DNA from: Candidatus Tumulicola sp.
GTDB taxonomy: Bacteria > Vulcanimicrobiota > Vulcanimicrobiia > Vulcanimicrobiales > Vulcanimicrobiaceae
DNA length: 64,000 nucleotides
Direction of reading: 5' to 3'
NCBI GenBank assembly: GCA_036490475.1
Contig: DASXDT010000006.1
Coordinates: 186,001 to 250,000, forward strand
In this document: positions 1-8,767 of the stretch, in pieces
Layout: every line of letters starts with the position of its first letter
Numbering within the stretch: the stretch's first letter is position 1
Made by a program: the position numbers and the translations under genes
Notes under the pieces: model-generated
What the model saw: only the letters and a program-made list of their open reading frames with translations
Told to the model about the DNA's origin: nothing
Databases searched by the model: none

Positions 1-513
1 GCGACCGTCGGTGTCGCGCCAGATTTCTTCGGCAGTCGTCCGGCGATGGATTTCCGGATTCGCCGGATTTTCGAACTGCTTGGGCTGAAAATACTTGGCC
101 GGCGACGCGTTAAAAATTTCTTCGGCCCTTCGAATCGCACCGGGCATGCCTTCGGATCCCGGCGTCAATACGACTTGCGCGCCGTACGCTTTCAACAAAT
201 TGCGGCGCTCGATCGTCATCGTTTCAGGCATAACCAGCACCAACGCATACCCTTTTGCAGCGGCGACAAACGCCAAAGCGATGCCGGTGTTACCGCTCGT
301 TGCTTCCAGAATGATGGAGTCGGGGCGAAGATGGCCGTCGCGCTCGGCCGCCTCGATCATTGCAACGCCGATGCGGTCTTTCACCGAACCCGCCGGATTG
401 AACGACTCCATCTTCACGAGCACCGTTCCCGGCAAGCCGCGATTCAAGCGCGGAATTTTTACCAGCGGCGTGTTGCCGAACGTGTCGGCTAAGTTTTCGT
501 AGATCCGTGCCAT
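1..513 (-). CDS. cysK: cysteine synthase A (O-acetylserine sulfhydrylase), 3' end cut by window edge
   Basis: This gene makes L-cysteine from O-acetylserine and sulfide in the cytoplasm using pyridoxal phosphate. Only the first 171 codons are in the window. The start ATG is at 511-513 on the complement, and the product begins [20 protein letters not shown], the usual beginning of the family. The PLP lysine is K45 in NPAGSVKDR and the phosphate/substrate loop TSGNTG lies at residues 72-77. The family is about 300-320 residues, so roughly half is missing off the left edge. A cystathionine beta-synthase or CysM-type relative cannot be excluded from the N-terminal half alone. Confidence 0.9.
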   Translation of the reverse strand, partial: MARIYENLADTFGNTPLVKIPRLNRGLPGTVLVKMESFNPAGSVKDRIGVAMIEAAERDGHLRPDSIILEATSGNTGIALAFVAAAKGYALVLVMPETMTIERRNLLKAYGAQVVLTPGSEGMPGAIRRAEEIFNASPAKYFQPKQFENPANPEIHRRTTAEEIWRDTDGR

Positions 514-596
514 TTCTCGTCCTATAACCTTCCCCCCGGGTGGGGCGTTTCACAGTGCACCGGGGCTTTGCGCCCTCGGGCGGCTAACCTTTTTGC

Positions 597-2342
597 ATGC
601 ATCGATACCGCGCCGGTCTCGCCAGTGTTCCCCTTTTGGTCGCGGCTTTGGCACTCTGCACGCCCGGGAACGGCCAGGCACAGGCGGCCGGCCCAACTCA
701 GGCAGATGCACTGGCTGCGATACGCGCCTTTGCTCCCGTCGCGATGGAGCGGCAGGGCACGCCCGGCCTTTCGGTCGCGATCACGACCAAGCAAGGCACG
801 GTCGATGTTATCACCCTCGGTTATGCCGATGTGGGCGCAAAGACGCCCGTCACGCCGGATACGCGCTTCGCGATCGGTTCGATCACCAAGTCGATGACGG
901 CATTGGCTTTGATGCAGATGTACGACGGCGGCTCGCTCGATCTACAGGCACCCGTTCGCCACTATCTCCCATGGTTCCGGATCGACTCGAACGGAAAACC
1001 AATCTTGATCCACCAAGTGCTGTCGCACACCGCGGGATTACCAGACGATTATTCGTCGCAGCCGGCGTATCGCTACGACGTGGTCGCGCTTGCAAAGGCG
1101 CGGCTGTTGTTCGCTCCCGGTACGTCGTGGTCGTATTCCAACGACGGGTACGCGACGGCAGGCGCGATTTTGTCGACGCTCGACCGCCGCGCCTGGGCCG
1201 ACTCGTTGCGAGCCCGCGTATTCGATCCGATCGGCATGACCGCCGCCGCCCCAGCGTTTACTCCCGAGGCGTTGCAACGCGCGGCCGTCGGGTATCAGTG
1301 GCTGTACAACGATCGTCCCGGCTCGCTGCACCCGGCATTAACACCGTCGCCGGCGATGGACTTCGTCGATCCGGCCGGTTCGGTGCTGGCGACGCCCGAG
1401 GATATGGCTCGGTACATGCGCTTCTATCTCAATGGCGGCCACACTTCGAACGGCACCGCATTGATCTCTTCGCGAGCCTTCACGCGTATGACGAACGCGG
1501 ATCGTCTCAACGACGGTAAGGTAGCCGGAGACCCCGCGGGTGAGATGGCTGAAGCGCCGCAGATGTACCGGCGCTACGGTCTCGGATTGTCGATCGAAGA
1601 CGACGGCGGCGATCGCGTGATCGGCCACACGGGCGGCGTTTCGGGTTACACCGCCTGCATGCAGATGAATACGACACGCGGTTTCGGCGTCGTCGCGATG
1701 GCCAATCTCGTCGAAGCACCGTTACACCCGTGCGCGATCGTTCTGTATGCGATGGCGGTATTGCAAGCGCAAAGCCAAGGGCGCGCGCTTCCCGCCCCGC
1801 CGCCGGCACCCGATCTGCGGCACGTCGAAAACGCCGAACGATACGCCGGCACCTACACGTCGCAGGACGGCCGCAAATTCGAAATCGCCGCGTCCGGCGG
1901 ACAGGTATCGCTGGTCGACGCGTCCGGTACATTCGCGGCCTATCCCCGCGGCGACGATACGTTTTGGGTCGACGCTCCAAACTTCGTTCAGTTCGAGGTT
2001 GCATTCGGTCGCGATCGCAATGGGCGCGTCGTCGAATGCAACTACGGTTCGCAGTGGTTTACCAACCAGCATTACGCGGGTCCGCGCACGTTCGCGCATC
2101 CCGCCGGGTGGAACGACTTGGCCGGACGCTACCAGAACGACTTTCTCGGACAACCGTACGTTTCTCGCGTCGTGATCGTAAACAACCGTCTGACGCTGGA
2201 CGGCACCGACGCGCTCACGCCGCTCGCCAATGGAACGTTTTCGTTAGGTTCGTCGATCGTGCGATTCGACGCGCGCGCGGGCACGCAACCGCAACGCATG
2301 TGGGTCGACGATACGCCAATGTATCGTATCGAACTTCCCTAA
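597..2342 (+). CDS. secreted beta-lactamase-fold serine hydrolase
   Basis: This 581-residue protein belongs to the serine beta-lactamase / class C-like family (AmpC, EstB, D-aminopeptidase relatives). A hydrophobic N-terminus (residues 8-22) followed by a GQAQA stretch looks like a cleavable signal peptide. The nucleophile motif is S95-I-T-K98, the YxN motif is Y180-S-N182, and the third motif is HTGG near residue 348. The C-terminal 190 residues form an extra beta-rich domain, as in many peptidase-like members. The substrate could be a peptide, ester or D-amino acid derivative and cannot be read from sequence. The DNA ligase begins 3 bases after its stop, so the two are probably co-transcribed. 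Confidence 0.85.
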   Translation: MHRYRAGLASVPLLVAALALCTPGNGQAQAAGPTQADALAAIRAFAPVAMERQGTPGLSVAITTKQGTVDVITLGYADVGAKTPVTPDTRFAIGSITKSMTALALMQMYDGGSLDLQAPVRHYLPWFRIDSNGKPILIHQVLSHTAGLPDDYSSQPAYRYDVVALAKARLLFAPGTSWSYSNDGYATAGAILSTLDRRAWADSLRARVFDPIGMTAAAPAFTPEALQRAAVGYQWLYNDRPGSLHPALTPSPAMDFVDPAGSVLATPEDMARYMRFYLNGGHTSNGTALISSRAFTRMTNADRLNDGKVAGDPAGEMAEAPQMYRRYGLGLSIEDDGGDRVIGHTGGVSGYTACMQMNTTRGFGVVAMANLVEAPLHPCAIVLYAMAVLQAQSQGRALPAPPPAPDLRHVENAERYAGTYTSQDGRKFEIAASGGQVSLVDASGTFAAYPRGDDTFWVDAPNFVQFEVAFGRDRNGRVVECNYGSQWFTNQHYAGPRTFAHPAGWNDLAGRYQNDFLGQPYVSRVVIVNNRLTLDGTDALTPLANGTFSLGSSIVRFDARAGTQPQRMWVDDTPMYRIELP

Positions 2343-2345
2343 CCG

Positions 2346-4031
2346 TTGGACGACTTCGCGCGCACCGCGCAGAGGATCGCGCAAACCGCCGCGACCGGCG
2401 AAAAGACGCAGTTGCTCGCGGCGTATCTCCGCGGCCTCGAGAGCGACGACGATCTCGCCGCGGCCGTTCGATTTTTCACCGGAAATCCGTTCGCGGCCAG
2501 CGACCGGCGTACGCTCTCAATCGGTGGAGCGACGATCGCGAGGGTCGCACAACGATTGTGGGGGTTCGACGATTCGGCGTTTCGCGCCGCGTACCGTGAC
2601 GCGGGCGACCTCGGCAGCGCGCTGGCGAGGTTGGTTCGGCCGCCGCAACATGCGTCGCTCTTCGCGCGGCCAGCACTTGAACCGGCAGCGCTGAGCGAAG
2701 CGTTCGCAGCCATCGCGAGTGCGTCGGGAAAGAACTCGGCGAAGCGTCGCGAGACGCTGTTGGAAGACGTCTTCCGAGCGACCAGCGATCCGGCGTCGAT
2801 CGCCTTTGTGGTTAAAATTGTCACCGGCGATCTGCGCATCGGATTGCGCGAGGGTCTGGTGCTCAACGCGATCGCCGCCGCGTTCGGAGCCGATCCGCCG
2901 GCCGTCCGCCGGGCGTTCATGGCCGCCGGCGACGCCGGCGCCGTGGCGGCTGCGGCCCGCCACCAGACACTCGCCGAAATACACGTAGCATACGGCAATC
3001 CAATCGGCTTTATGCTTGCCTCGCCGATGCCGTTCGGCGATACATACGCGCCGTTAACCGGCGCGCGCTGGGCGGTCGAGGATAAATACGACGGCATCCG
3101 CGCCCAAGCGCACGTCGACGGCGACCGCATCGCATTATTTTCGCGAACACTGAACGATGTCGCGGCGACGTATCCTGAAGTCGTCGCAGCGCTTCGTGAG
3201 TTGCCGCGGCGCGCGATCTTCGACGGCGAGATCGTCGCGATGCGCGACGGCAACGTGCTCCCATTTCGCGCGCTGCAGGCACGAATCTCTCGCAAAGACG
3301 TCGCCGACGAACTCCGCGAGGATGTTCCGGTCGCATACGTCGCGTTCGATCTTTTGGCGGATGGCGACGAGCTGTTGCTGGACGAGCCGTACGAGCGACG
3401 TCGCGAGCGGCTCGCGTCGATACTCGAGTCGTTGACGAGCGTCAAGGTCGCGCCGTGTGAGATGCTCGATGCCGCGGATGCACCACTCGTCAATCCCGCA
3501 TTCGAAGCGGCGCGAGCCCGCGGCAACGAAGGCTTGATGCTTAAGCGCGCCGATTCGCCCTACGCGCCGGGTCGTCGCGGCAAGTGGTGGATCAAGTTAA
3601 AGCGCGAGCTATCGACGCTCGATGTGGTGGTCGTGGCGGTCGAATGGGGCCACGGTAAACGCTCCAAAGTGTTGTCGGACTACACGTTTGCGGTCCGCGG
3701 CGACGATGGCCAACTGGTCGCGATCGGCAAAGCCTACTCCGGCTTGACCGATGCGGAGATCGCCGAGTTAACCCCGTGGTTTCTCGAACATCGCCTCCCA
3801 CGCGAATCGCAACGTGCGAAAGCTCGCTCAGGGGAGATTCCGGTCGAACCGGAGGTCGTGATCGAGGTCGCCTTCGACATAATTCAGGTCAGCGACTTAC
3901 ACGAGAGTGGTTTTTCACTACGCTTTCCGCGTATCGTGCGTATTCGCGACGATAAGCCGTCCTACGAAATCGACACGCTCGGACGAGTACGCGAAGTCTA
4001 CCAAGAACAGTTGCAGCGCGAACGGCTGTGA
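2346..4031 (+). CDS. lig: ATP-dependent DNA ligase (archaeal-like three-domain type)
   Basis: It seals nicks in duplex DNA through a ligase-adenylate intermediate. The order is an N-terminal DNA-binding domain (about residues 1-210), the nucleotidyltransferase core and a C-terminal OB domain. The adenylated lysine is K247 in EDKYDGIRA; later core motifs are visible as IFDGEIVA, EGLMLKR and KWWIKLK. Its 561 residues match the archaeal/eukaryotic-like ligases rather than the LigD fusion type. Translation starts at TTG 2346, just after the stop of the serine hydrolase; no better start precedes the domain. No Ku or primase gene is nearby. It is presumably a repair ligase beside an NAD-dependent LigA elsewhere. 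Confidence 0.93.
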   Translation: MDDFARTAQRIAQTAATGEKTQLLAAYLRGLESDDDLAAAVRFFTGNPFAASDRRTLSIGGATIARVAQRLWGFDDSAFRAAYRDAGDLGSALARLVRPPQHASLFARPALEPAALSEAFAAIASASGKNSAKRRETLLEDVFRATSDPASIAFVVKIVTGDLRIGLREGLVLNAIAAAFGADPPAVRRAFMAAGDAGAVAAAARHQTLAEIHVAYGNPIGFMLASPMPFGDTYAPLTGARWAVEDKYDGIRAQAHVDGDRIALFSRTLNDVAATYPEVVAALRELPRRAIFDGEIVAMRDGNVLPFRALQARISRKDVADELREDVPVAYVAFDLLADGDELLLDEPYERRRERLASILESLTSVKVAPCEMLDAADAPLVNPAFEAARARGNEGLMLKRADSPYAPGRRGKWWIKLKRELSTLDVVVVAVEWGHGKRSKVLSDYTFAVRGDDGQLVAIGKAYSGLTDAEIAELTPWFLEHRLPRESQRAKARSGEIPVEPEVVIEVAFDIIQVSDLHESGFSLRFPRIVRIRDDKPSYEIDTLGRVREVYQEQLQRERL

Positions 4032-4100
4032 GCGGAAGCGCTACGCTTTTATAACAATGAAGGCCCGCAGCGTTGCGAGCCTACATCAATACGTTGTCCC

Positions 4101-5831
4101 TTAGAGCGGTTGGCCGTCGTCGCTCTTGCCTAAAATGAACGGGCGCAGCAACGGAAGCGGGGGATCTCCGCGCGAGAGCAGTTCGTTGTGGAACTTCTCC
4201 AGCGTGTACGCCGAGCCCATCATCTTCTTATAGTCCGAACGCAGCTTAAGGATCATGAGTTTTCCGAGCGTGTAGTAGCCGTACATCGGGTCTTGCGTTC
4301 CGCGCAGCGACTCTTCGACCGCGACTTGCGGCGTCTGATAGCACTGCGAGGTAAACGTCTTCTCGGCTTGCTGCAGCGTCATGCCCTGGGTATGCAGTTT
4401 GACGCCGACGATGTACCGGCACTCGCGCAACAACGCTTCTTCGAGCTGCGACAGGCGAACCCGCGGATCGCCGTTACCCCAGCCCTCGTCGACCATCATC
4501 TGCTCGGAATAGTGCGCCCAGCCTTCGGCGAACTCGGAACTCACCGATAGCTTGCGCGTCAAGCTCAGGTCGAGATTACGGTCGATCGAGAAGTTGGTGA
4601 AGTGGCCGGGATACACTTCGTGCGCCGAGATGATCGGAAACTCGAAGTCGTTGAACTGCGCCAAATAGTCTTCGGTTTGTTTTTTGTTCCACGTCGGATC
4701 GACCGGCGTCACGTTGTAGTACGCCTGGGTCGCTACGGTCTCGAGCGGACCGGGCGAGTCTTCCGACGCGGTGCTCGTTGCGCGCTCGAACGCCGGCGTT
4801 TCCATGACCGTGATGTTGGCATTGGCCGGAAGCGTCACGATATGTTTGGCTTCGATAAACGCGCGCAGCGCCACGAGGTCGGTGCGTGCTTTGTCGAGCA
4901 ACTTATCCGGCGCGGGGTGCACCTTGGCGAGCGACAGATACACGGCCAGCGGTGTCGCCTTCGGGTTAATCTTGCGGGCGGTCTCGACGAACTGCGCTCG
5001 GGTCGCTTGCAGCGCGTTCTCACCGTACGCGAGATATTGGTCGAGCGACATGTCGACCGCGTCTTCGTAGAGCAGCTTCTTCTTGTACGCATCGGTGCCG
5101 ATCGCATACGTGCCCGACGGATGCAGATGCTTGATCCACGCCGCATAGGCGGTCATGGCTTTCATCACGCCGGCGTTGGCTTGTTTCAACTGCGATTGCA
5201 GCGCGGCGTCTTTTACGCCGTTAAACGCCAGAGGTACGCTGGACTTAAAGAAATCGACCGCGCCGGCCGCGTCTTCGTACGAAATACGTTGCGTGACGGC
5301 ATCGACCGTCGTCGTATTCCGCTCTCCATCTTTGAGCATCGCCGGAATGGCACGCTCGCGCGAGATCGCATATCCGAGGCGGGTCTTCAGCGGTGCGTAA
5401 TCGCGCGCCATGATGCCAAACACCGCGCCACTTGCCGATTGCGTGTAATCGTCGGGATCGTGTTTCCACACGGCCAACGTGTCGTTGTTCAGGATGTCGT
5501 CCTGAATCGTGTTGCCGAGGAGTGTGGCGTCGAGCGCGATCGAAGCCGAAAGCGTGCTGCGATCGATCGCTTGCAGTTTCGTCCAGGTGTCGCGATCCAG
5601 GGTCAATTCTTGCTGCACGCCGGCCGCCGAAAAGTCGCCCAGCTGTGCGTCGTAGTCGTGCACGCCCACGAACGTCGCGTTCAGCGGATTGAGTTTGAAA
5701 TACGTCGTGTAATACGTCTGTGCCAGCGACTCGTATTGACCGTCCTGGCTGCCGCCCGGCGCGGGTGAGGCGCCGAGCAATGCGAGGATGAGGGAAGCGC
5801 CCAGCACGCGCCGGATCGTAGTAACAATCAT
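4101..5831 (-). CDS. DUF885 family metallohydrolase, exported
   Basis: The protein is about 576 residues when started at the ATG at 5829-5831, which gives a clear signal peptide (MIVTTIRRVLGASLILALLG). A longer upstream reading would run into the enoyl-CoA hydratase gene and was not used. The DUF885 signature HEVYPGH begins at H404; the family is related to gluzincin-like peptidases with an HExxxxH zinc motif. Its activity is unproven, with a peptidase or amide hydrolase role likely. It lies 34 bases downstream of the hydratase on the same strand, so it may belong to the same transcript, but nothing links it chemically to the CoA pathway. It converges with the DNA ligase gene. Confidence 0.85.
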   Translation of the reverse strand: MIVTTIRRVLGASLILALLGASPAPGGSQDGQYESLAQTYYTTYFKLNPLNATFVGVHDYDAQLGDFSAAGVQQELTLDRDTWTKLQAIDRSTLSASIALDATLLGNTIQDDILNNDTLAVWKHDPDDYTQSASGAVFGIMARDYAPLKTRLGYAISRERAIPAMLKDGERNTTTVDAVTQRISYEDAAGAVDFFKSSVPLAFNGVKDAALQSQLKQANAGVMKAMTAYAAWIKHLHPSGTYAIGTDAYKKKLLYEDAVDMSLDQYLAYGENALQATRAQFVETARKINPKATPLAVYLSLAKVHPAPDKLLDKARTDLVALRAFIEAKHIVTLPANANITVMETPAFERATSTASEDSPGPLETVATQAYYNVTPVDPTWNKKQTEDYLAQFNDFEFPIISAHEVYPGHFTNFSIDRNLDLSLTRKLSVSSEFAEGWAHYSEQMMVDEGWGNGDPRVRLSQLEEALLRECRYIVGVKLHTQGMTLQQAEKTFTSQCYQTPQVAVEESLRGTQDPMYGYYTLGKLMILKLRSDYKKMMGSAYTLEKFHNELLSRGDPPLPLLRPFILGKSDDGQPL

Positions 5832-5865
5832 TGCGACTCCCGGCCGCAACGAGTGCGGCGACTTC

Positions 5866-6723
5866 TTACTTATTGGTGAACTTTGCGACGCGTTTTTCGT
5901 TGTACGCAGCCAGGCCCTCTTTGGCATCCGAGCTCTTGAAGAGTAGCGATTGCAGCTCGCGCTCGAGCGCCAACGCGTCTTGCAACGGGAGCTCGGCGCC
6001 GGTTTGCACGGCACGCTTGATGTGGCCGACGGCCATCGGTGCTTTGTTGGGCGTGCAGAACTGTTTGGCATAGTCGAGAATCTGCGCGCGGAACTCGTCG
6101 GCGCTGCCTTCATACACTTCGTTCACGATGCCCCAATCGAGGGCTTGCTCGAAACTCACCGTCTTGCCGGTAACCATCAGCTCGATCGCACGCGATTTAC
6201 CGACGAGGCGCGCCAGGCGTTGCGTTCCGCCCGTACCCGGCAACACGCCGAGCGCGACTTCGGGAAGGCCGATCTTGCCGGCATCTCGCCGAGCGATACG
6301 AATGTCGGCCGCCATGGCAATTTCGAGGCCGCCACCGACCGTATGCCCGTTGAGCGCCGCGATCACCAACTTGGGCGTTTGCTCCAGACGGCTGAGCGTT
6401 TCGTTAGCATGCAAACAAAACATGTACTTGAACTCGGGCGTGACCGCGTTCAACATTCCGATGTTGGCCCCGGCCGAGAAGAACTTTTCACCTTTGCCGG
6501 TCAGCACGATCACTTCGACGTCGGAGTCGAAGCGAGCGTCCAAGATCGCTTCGTCGAGCTGACGCATCATCTCGTGCGTGTACGTATTGGCGGGCGGATC
6601 GCACATCTCGATGACGCCCACGTGGCCGTCTTTGAAATAGTTGATGACGCGCTTGCCATCGAGCGAACGCTGTTCGCGTCCGAAGGGAGTCTGTTGGGTG
6701 GTGCCGTTGGTCGTTACGCTCAT
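5866..6723 (-). CDS. enoyl-CoA hydratase/isomerase (crotonase family)
   Basis: This is a 285-residue crotonase-fold enzyme expected to hydrate or isomerise an enoyl-CoA. The oxyanion-hole segment FSAGANI is present, and both catalytic glutamates of true hydratases are visible, one in GGGLEIAMAADIRIA and one in GLPEVALGVLPGTGG. The ATG at 6721-6723 overlaps the stop of the BoxB-like gene as ATGA, so the two are translationally coupled. That places it in ring-opened or epoxidised aromatic-CoA processing. It is much shorter than BoxC (about 550 residues), so it resembles the PaaF/PaaG or BadK type more than the benzoyl-epoxide hydrolase. Confidence 0.9.
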   Translation of the reverse strand: MSVTTNGTTQQTPFGREQRSLDGKRVINYFKDGHVGVIEMCDPPANTYTHEMMRQLDEAILDARFDSDVEVIVLTGKGEKFFSAGANIGMLNAVTPEFKYMFCLHANETLSRLEQTPKLVIAALNGHTVGGGLEIAMAADIRIARRDAGKIGLPEVALGVLPGTGGTQRLARLVGKSRAIELMVTGKTVSFEQALDWGIVNEVYEGSADEFRAQILDYAKQFCTPNKAPMAVGHIKRAVQTGAELPLQDALALERELQSLLFKSSDAKEGLAAYNEKRVAKFTNK

Positions 6724-7844
6724 GCCAATTTGCCTTTCGGGGCGATCCAGTTCGGGTTCTTGAAATATTCTGCGAGGAAGTGCTCGTCCTCCGGCGCCGG
6801 CAGAACGGTCGGCACGTACGCCGCCCATTCCGCGTCGTTCAGGCGACGGCCGTCGACTGCGTAGTGCGCGTCCGCGAATGCGCCGATTTTGCGATTGAAG
6901 CGCATGTCCGGTACGTACAGCTTGGTATCGCCCTCCACAACTTCGTTGACGCGTGCGACGGTTCCGGAGACTTCGTCGTAAAACTGTTGGCGGGCGCGTT
7001 CGTTCAGGGTTTCGCGATCGACCGCGTCGGTCGTCTTATCTTCGTCGACGCGACCTTTGATGCCCCACGTGTAGGCCCACTGCGCCGATCCGGAATGGTC
7101 CGTGCCGAACAAATCGAGCGATCCCGCGATCCATTTGTTGTAATACTTCTGCTGCATGGCAACCGGGATGACGCCGGCCTTGGCGATACGGCGCAGGCCC
7201 GTTATACCGGTGCCCATGTGAAACGACTCTTCGCGCAACATCGGGCCCATCGACGCCGCCAGCGGCGCGAAGCCCGAATGCTGCAGCATCGTTAACTGAA
7301 ACTTACCGTCGCGATCCATAAAATTCGTGTAGGCGAAAAAGTCCAGCCAGTGCGTGACGTCTTCGTTGAACGCGTTGAGCAGGCGGTTTTTCTTGCCGAA
7401 GGCACGGCGTTCGAGCATCTTCTGCGCTTCGATCTTGCCTTCGCTGCCGAAGTGCTCGACCAGCAAATGGCACATCTGATATCCGTGACGGGTTTCTTCG
7501 ACCATGATGCGCACGAGCGACGCGAGATCGTACTCGGTCGGAGCGTTGTTCACCAGAAAGCGTTGCTGCTCGTTGGAAGCAAACTCGGTATCGCCTTGAT
7601 AGACGACCATGTTCAGCACCGCGTCGCGCATGCGCTGATCGGGGATCTCACGCACCTTTTCCCAGCGCCGCTCGCCCTTGAAGTCGCCGAAGTAGATCTC
7701 CGGGGTCGCCAGGTCGCCGTACTTGGCTTCAAACGTATAACCCGGCATGAACCGCTCGATCAGTTCCCGGTCGAGGCCGATATCGTGCTGCCATTCCTGT
7801 AGCAGATCGATCCAATCGTTAAAGGTCCCTATCCGTGCCGCCAT
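6720..7844 (-). CDS. BoxB/PaaA-family di-iron aromatic acyl-CoA epoxidase
   Basis: The 374-residue protein belongs to the ferritin-like di-iron family that contains benzoyl-CoA 2,3-epoxidase BoxB and phenylacetyl-CoA epoxidase PaaA. From memory of BoxB, shared segments include YFGDFKG, QGDTEFASNEQQR, MLERR, RDGKFQL and the C-terminal RKIGAFADAH. Probable iron ligands are E87, E117 with H120 (EETRH), and E206 with H209 (EESFH). It is about 100 residues shorter than classical BoxB, mainly at the N-terminus. No reductase (BoxA or PaaE) and no PaaB/C/D partners are in the window. It is divergent from a PaaX-type repressor, and I favour a BoxB-like role over PaaA. Confidence 0.8.
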   Translation of the reverse strand: MAARIGTFNDWIDLLQEWQHDIGLDRELIERFMPGYTFEAKYGDLATPEIYFGDFKGERRWEKVREIPDQRMRDAVLNMVVYQGDTEFASNEQQRFLVNNAPTEYDLASLVRIMVEETRHGYQMCHLLVEHFGSEGKIEAQKMLERRAFGKKNRLLNAFNEDVTHWLDFFAYTNFMDRDGKFQLTMLQHSGFAPLAASMGPMLREESFHMGTGITGLRRIAKAGVIPVAMQQKYYNKWIAGSLDLFGTDHSGSAQWAYTWGIKGRVDEDKTTDAVDRETLNERARQQFYDEVSGTVARVNEVVEGDTKLYVPDMRFNRKIGAFADAHYAVDGRRLNDAEWAAYVPTVLPAPEDEHFLAEYFKNPNWIAPKGKLA

Positions 7845-7860
7845 GCCCGCTCGCTTTCTG

Positions 7861-7895
7861 TGACATATTTTTGACCAAGTGCAAGAATAATGTCA
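7861..7895. promoter_or_regulatory. candidate PaaX operator (inverted repeat)
   Basis: The 62-base gap between the divergent epoxidase and repressor genes contains TGACAT at 7861-7866 and its exact reverse complement ATGTCA at 7890-7895. The arms extend imperfectly inward (ATTTTTG against ATTCTTG with a one-base offset). Known PaaX operators are long inverted repeats between divergent or upstream promoters, so an autoregulatory and pathway-repressing site is likely here. No binding data are available. Confidence 0.55.
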
Positions 7896-7899
7896 TACT
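7871..7899 (+). promoter_or_regulatory. candidate sigma-70-like promoter of the paaX-type gene
   Basis: TTGACC at 7871-7876 and CATACT at 7894-7899 are separated by 17 bases, which fits a housekeeping promoter (the -10 matches TATAAT at four of six positions). Transcription would begin about base 7906, essentially at the ATG at 7907, so the message would be leaderless or nearly so. The -10 lies inside the right arm of the inverted repeat, which fits repression by promoter occlusion. Confidence 0.45.
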
Positions 7900-7906
7900 A
7901 GGCCTG

Positions 7907-8752
7907 ATGGGCATCGCTGTCAAGCCGGAGGAGCGTTCCGGGACCCGGCCGACCTCCTTGATCTTTAGCCTCTATGGCGATCTCGTGCATGGAGCCGTGG
8001 GTGAATCCGAACCCGCCTTATGGCTTGGAACCCTGGTCAGGCTGATGGCCGCGTTCGGGTTATCTGAAGCGGCGGTCCGCCAAGCGGTTTCGCGGATGGC
8101 TCGCCAGGGCTGGCTCACGGCGCGTCGCGACGGCAAGCGTGCCTACTATACGGTAACGCCACTTGGACGCCGTCGCATCGACGAGTTGAGCCCTCGAATC
8201 TACGGCCCGGTCATCGAGTGGGACGGACATTGGCGGCTGCTGGCCGTCACAGTGGACGTGCGGGATGCTCGCGTCCGGCTGCGTCAAGAGTTACGCGTGC
8301 TGGGGTGGGCGCCGCTGTTGCCGGCGATCTGGATTTCCCCGGCCGATTCGCTCCGTTCCGCCGCAGAAGCCGCCGAACGCTACGGCGTCGCCGGCGAAGC
8401 GCACCTGTTTCTCGGAACCTACGAGGGGCCGCTTAGCGACCGCGCGCTCGTGGAGCGTTGCTGGGATTTGCCGGCGATCGCCAGCGCGTACGAACGCTTC
8501 ATCGATCGGTACCGGCCTCGCCTCGATCGCGAGCTCGCCGCCGGCGCCGCCGGCGACCCGGAGGCGTTCGCCGAGCGTCTGTGGCTGGTGCACGATTTCC
8601 GCAAATTCGCATACATCGACCCGGGCCTGCCGAGCGAACTGGTGCCGGCACATTGGCCCGGGACAATCGCTGCCGCGATCTTTCGCGAATACTACGCCGT
8701 GTTGGCGCCAAAAGCTCAGCATTTCCTAACGCGAACCACCGCTGAGGCCTAA
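7907..8752 (+). CDS. paaX: PaaX-family transcriptional repressor
   Basis: The 281-residue protein shows the PaaX layout: an N-terminal winged helix (residues about 20-85, including SEAAVRQAVSRMARQGWL and KRAYYTVTPLGRRRI) and a C-terminal effector domain with the family-typical WDGHWRLL and VLGWAPLLPAIWISP segments. In characterised systems PaaX represses phenylacetate genes and is released by phenylacetyl-CoA; here an aryl-CoA made or used by the neighbouring epoxidase is the likely effector. The ATG at 7907 is preferred because a stop codon lies just upstream in frame and the domain begins soon after. The gene is divergent from the epoxidase-hydratase pair. Confidence 0.88.
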   Translation: MGIAVKPEERSGTRPTSLIFSLYGDLVHGAVGESEPALWLGTLVRLMAAFGLSEAAVRQAVSRMARQGWLTARRDGKRAYYTVTPLGRRRIDELSPRIYGPVIEWDGHWRLLAVTVDVRDARVRLRQELRVLGWAPLLPAIWISPADSLRSAAEAAERYGVAGEAHLFLGTYEGPLSDRALVERCWDLPAIASAYERFIDRYRPRLDRELAAGAAGDPEAFAERLWLVHDFRKFAYIDPGLPSELVPAHWPGTIAAAIFREYYAVLAPKAQHFLTRTTAEA

Positions 8753-8767
8753 CGGAGGCGCTGCCGC

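Noticed and set aside
4032-4060. terminator between DNA ligase and DUF885
   Set aside because: The stem AAGCG/CGCTT is only five pairs with a short T-run; too weak to list.
4602-5768. 388-codon open frame on the + strand
   Set aside because: It is antisense to the DUF885 gene, and the protein is Arg/His-rich with no recognisable motif; long antisense frames arise from strong third-position GC bias here.
6720-7844. calling the di-iron gene paaA
   Set aside because: Several remembered BoxB segments match better, and no PaaB/C/D/E partners are present, so only the BoxB/PaaA family is claimed.
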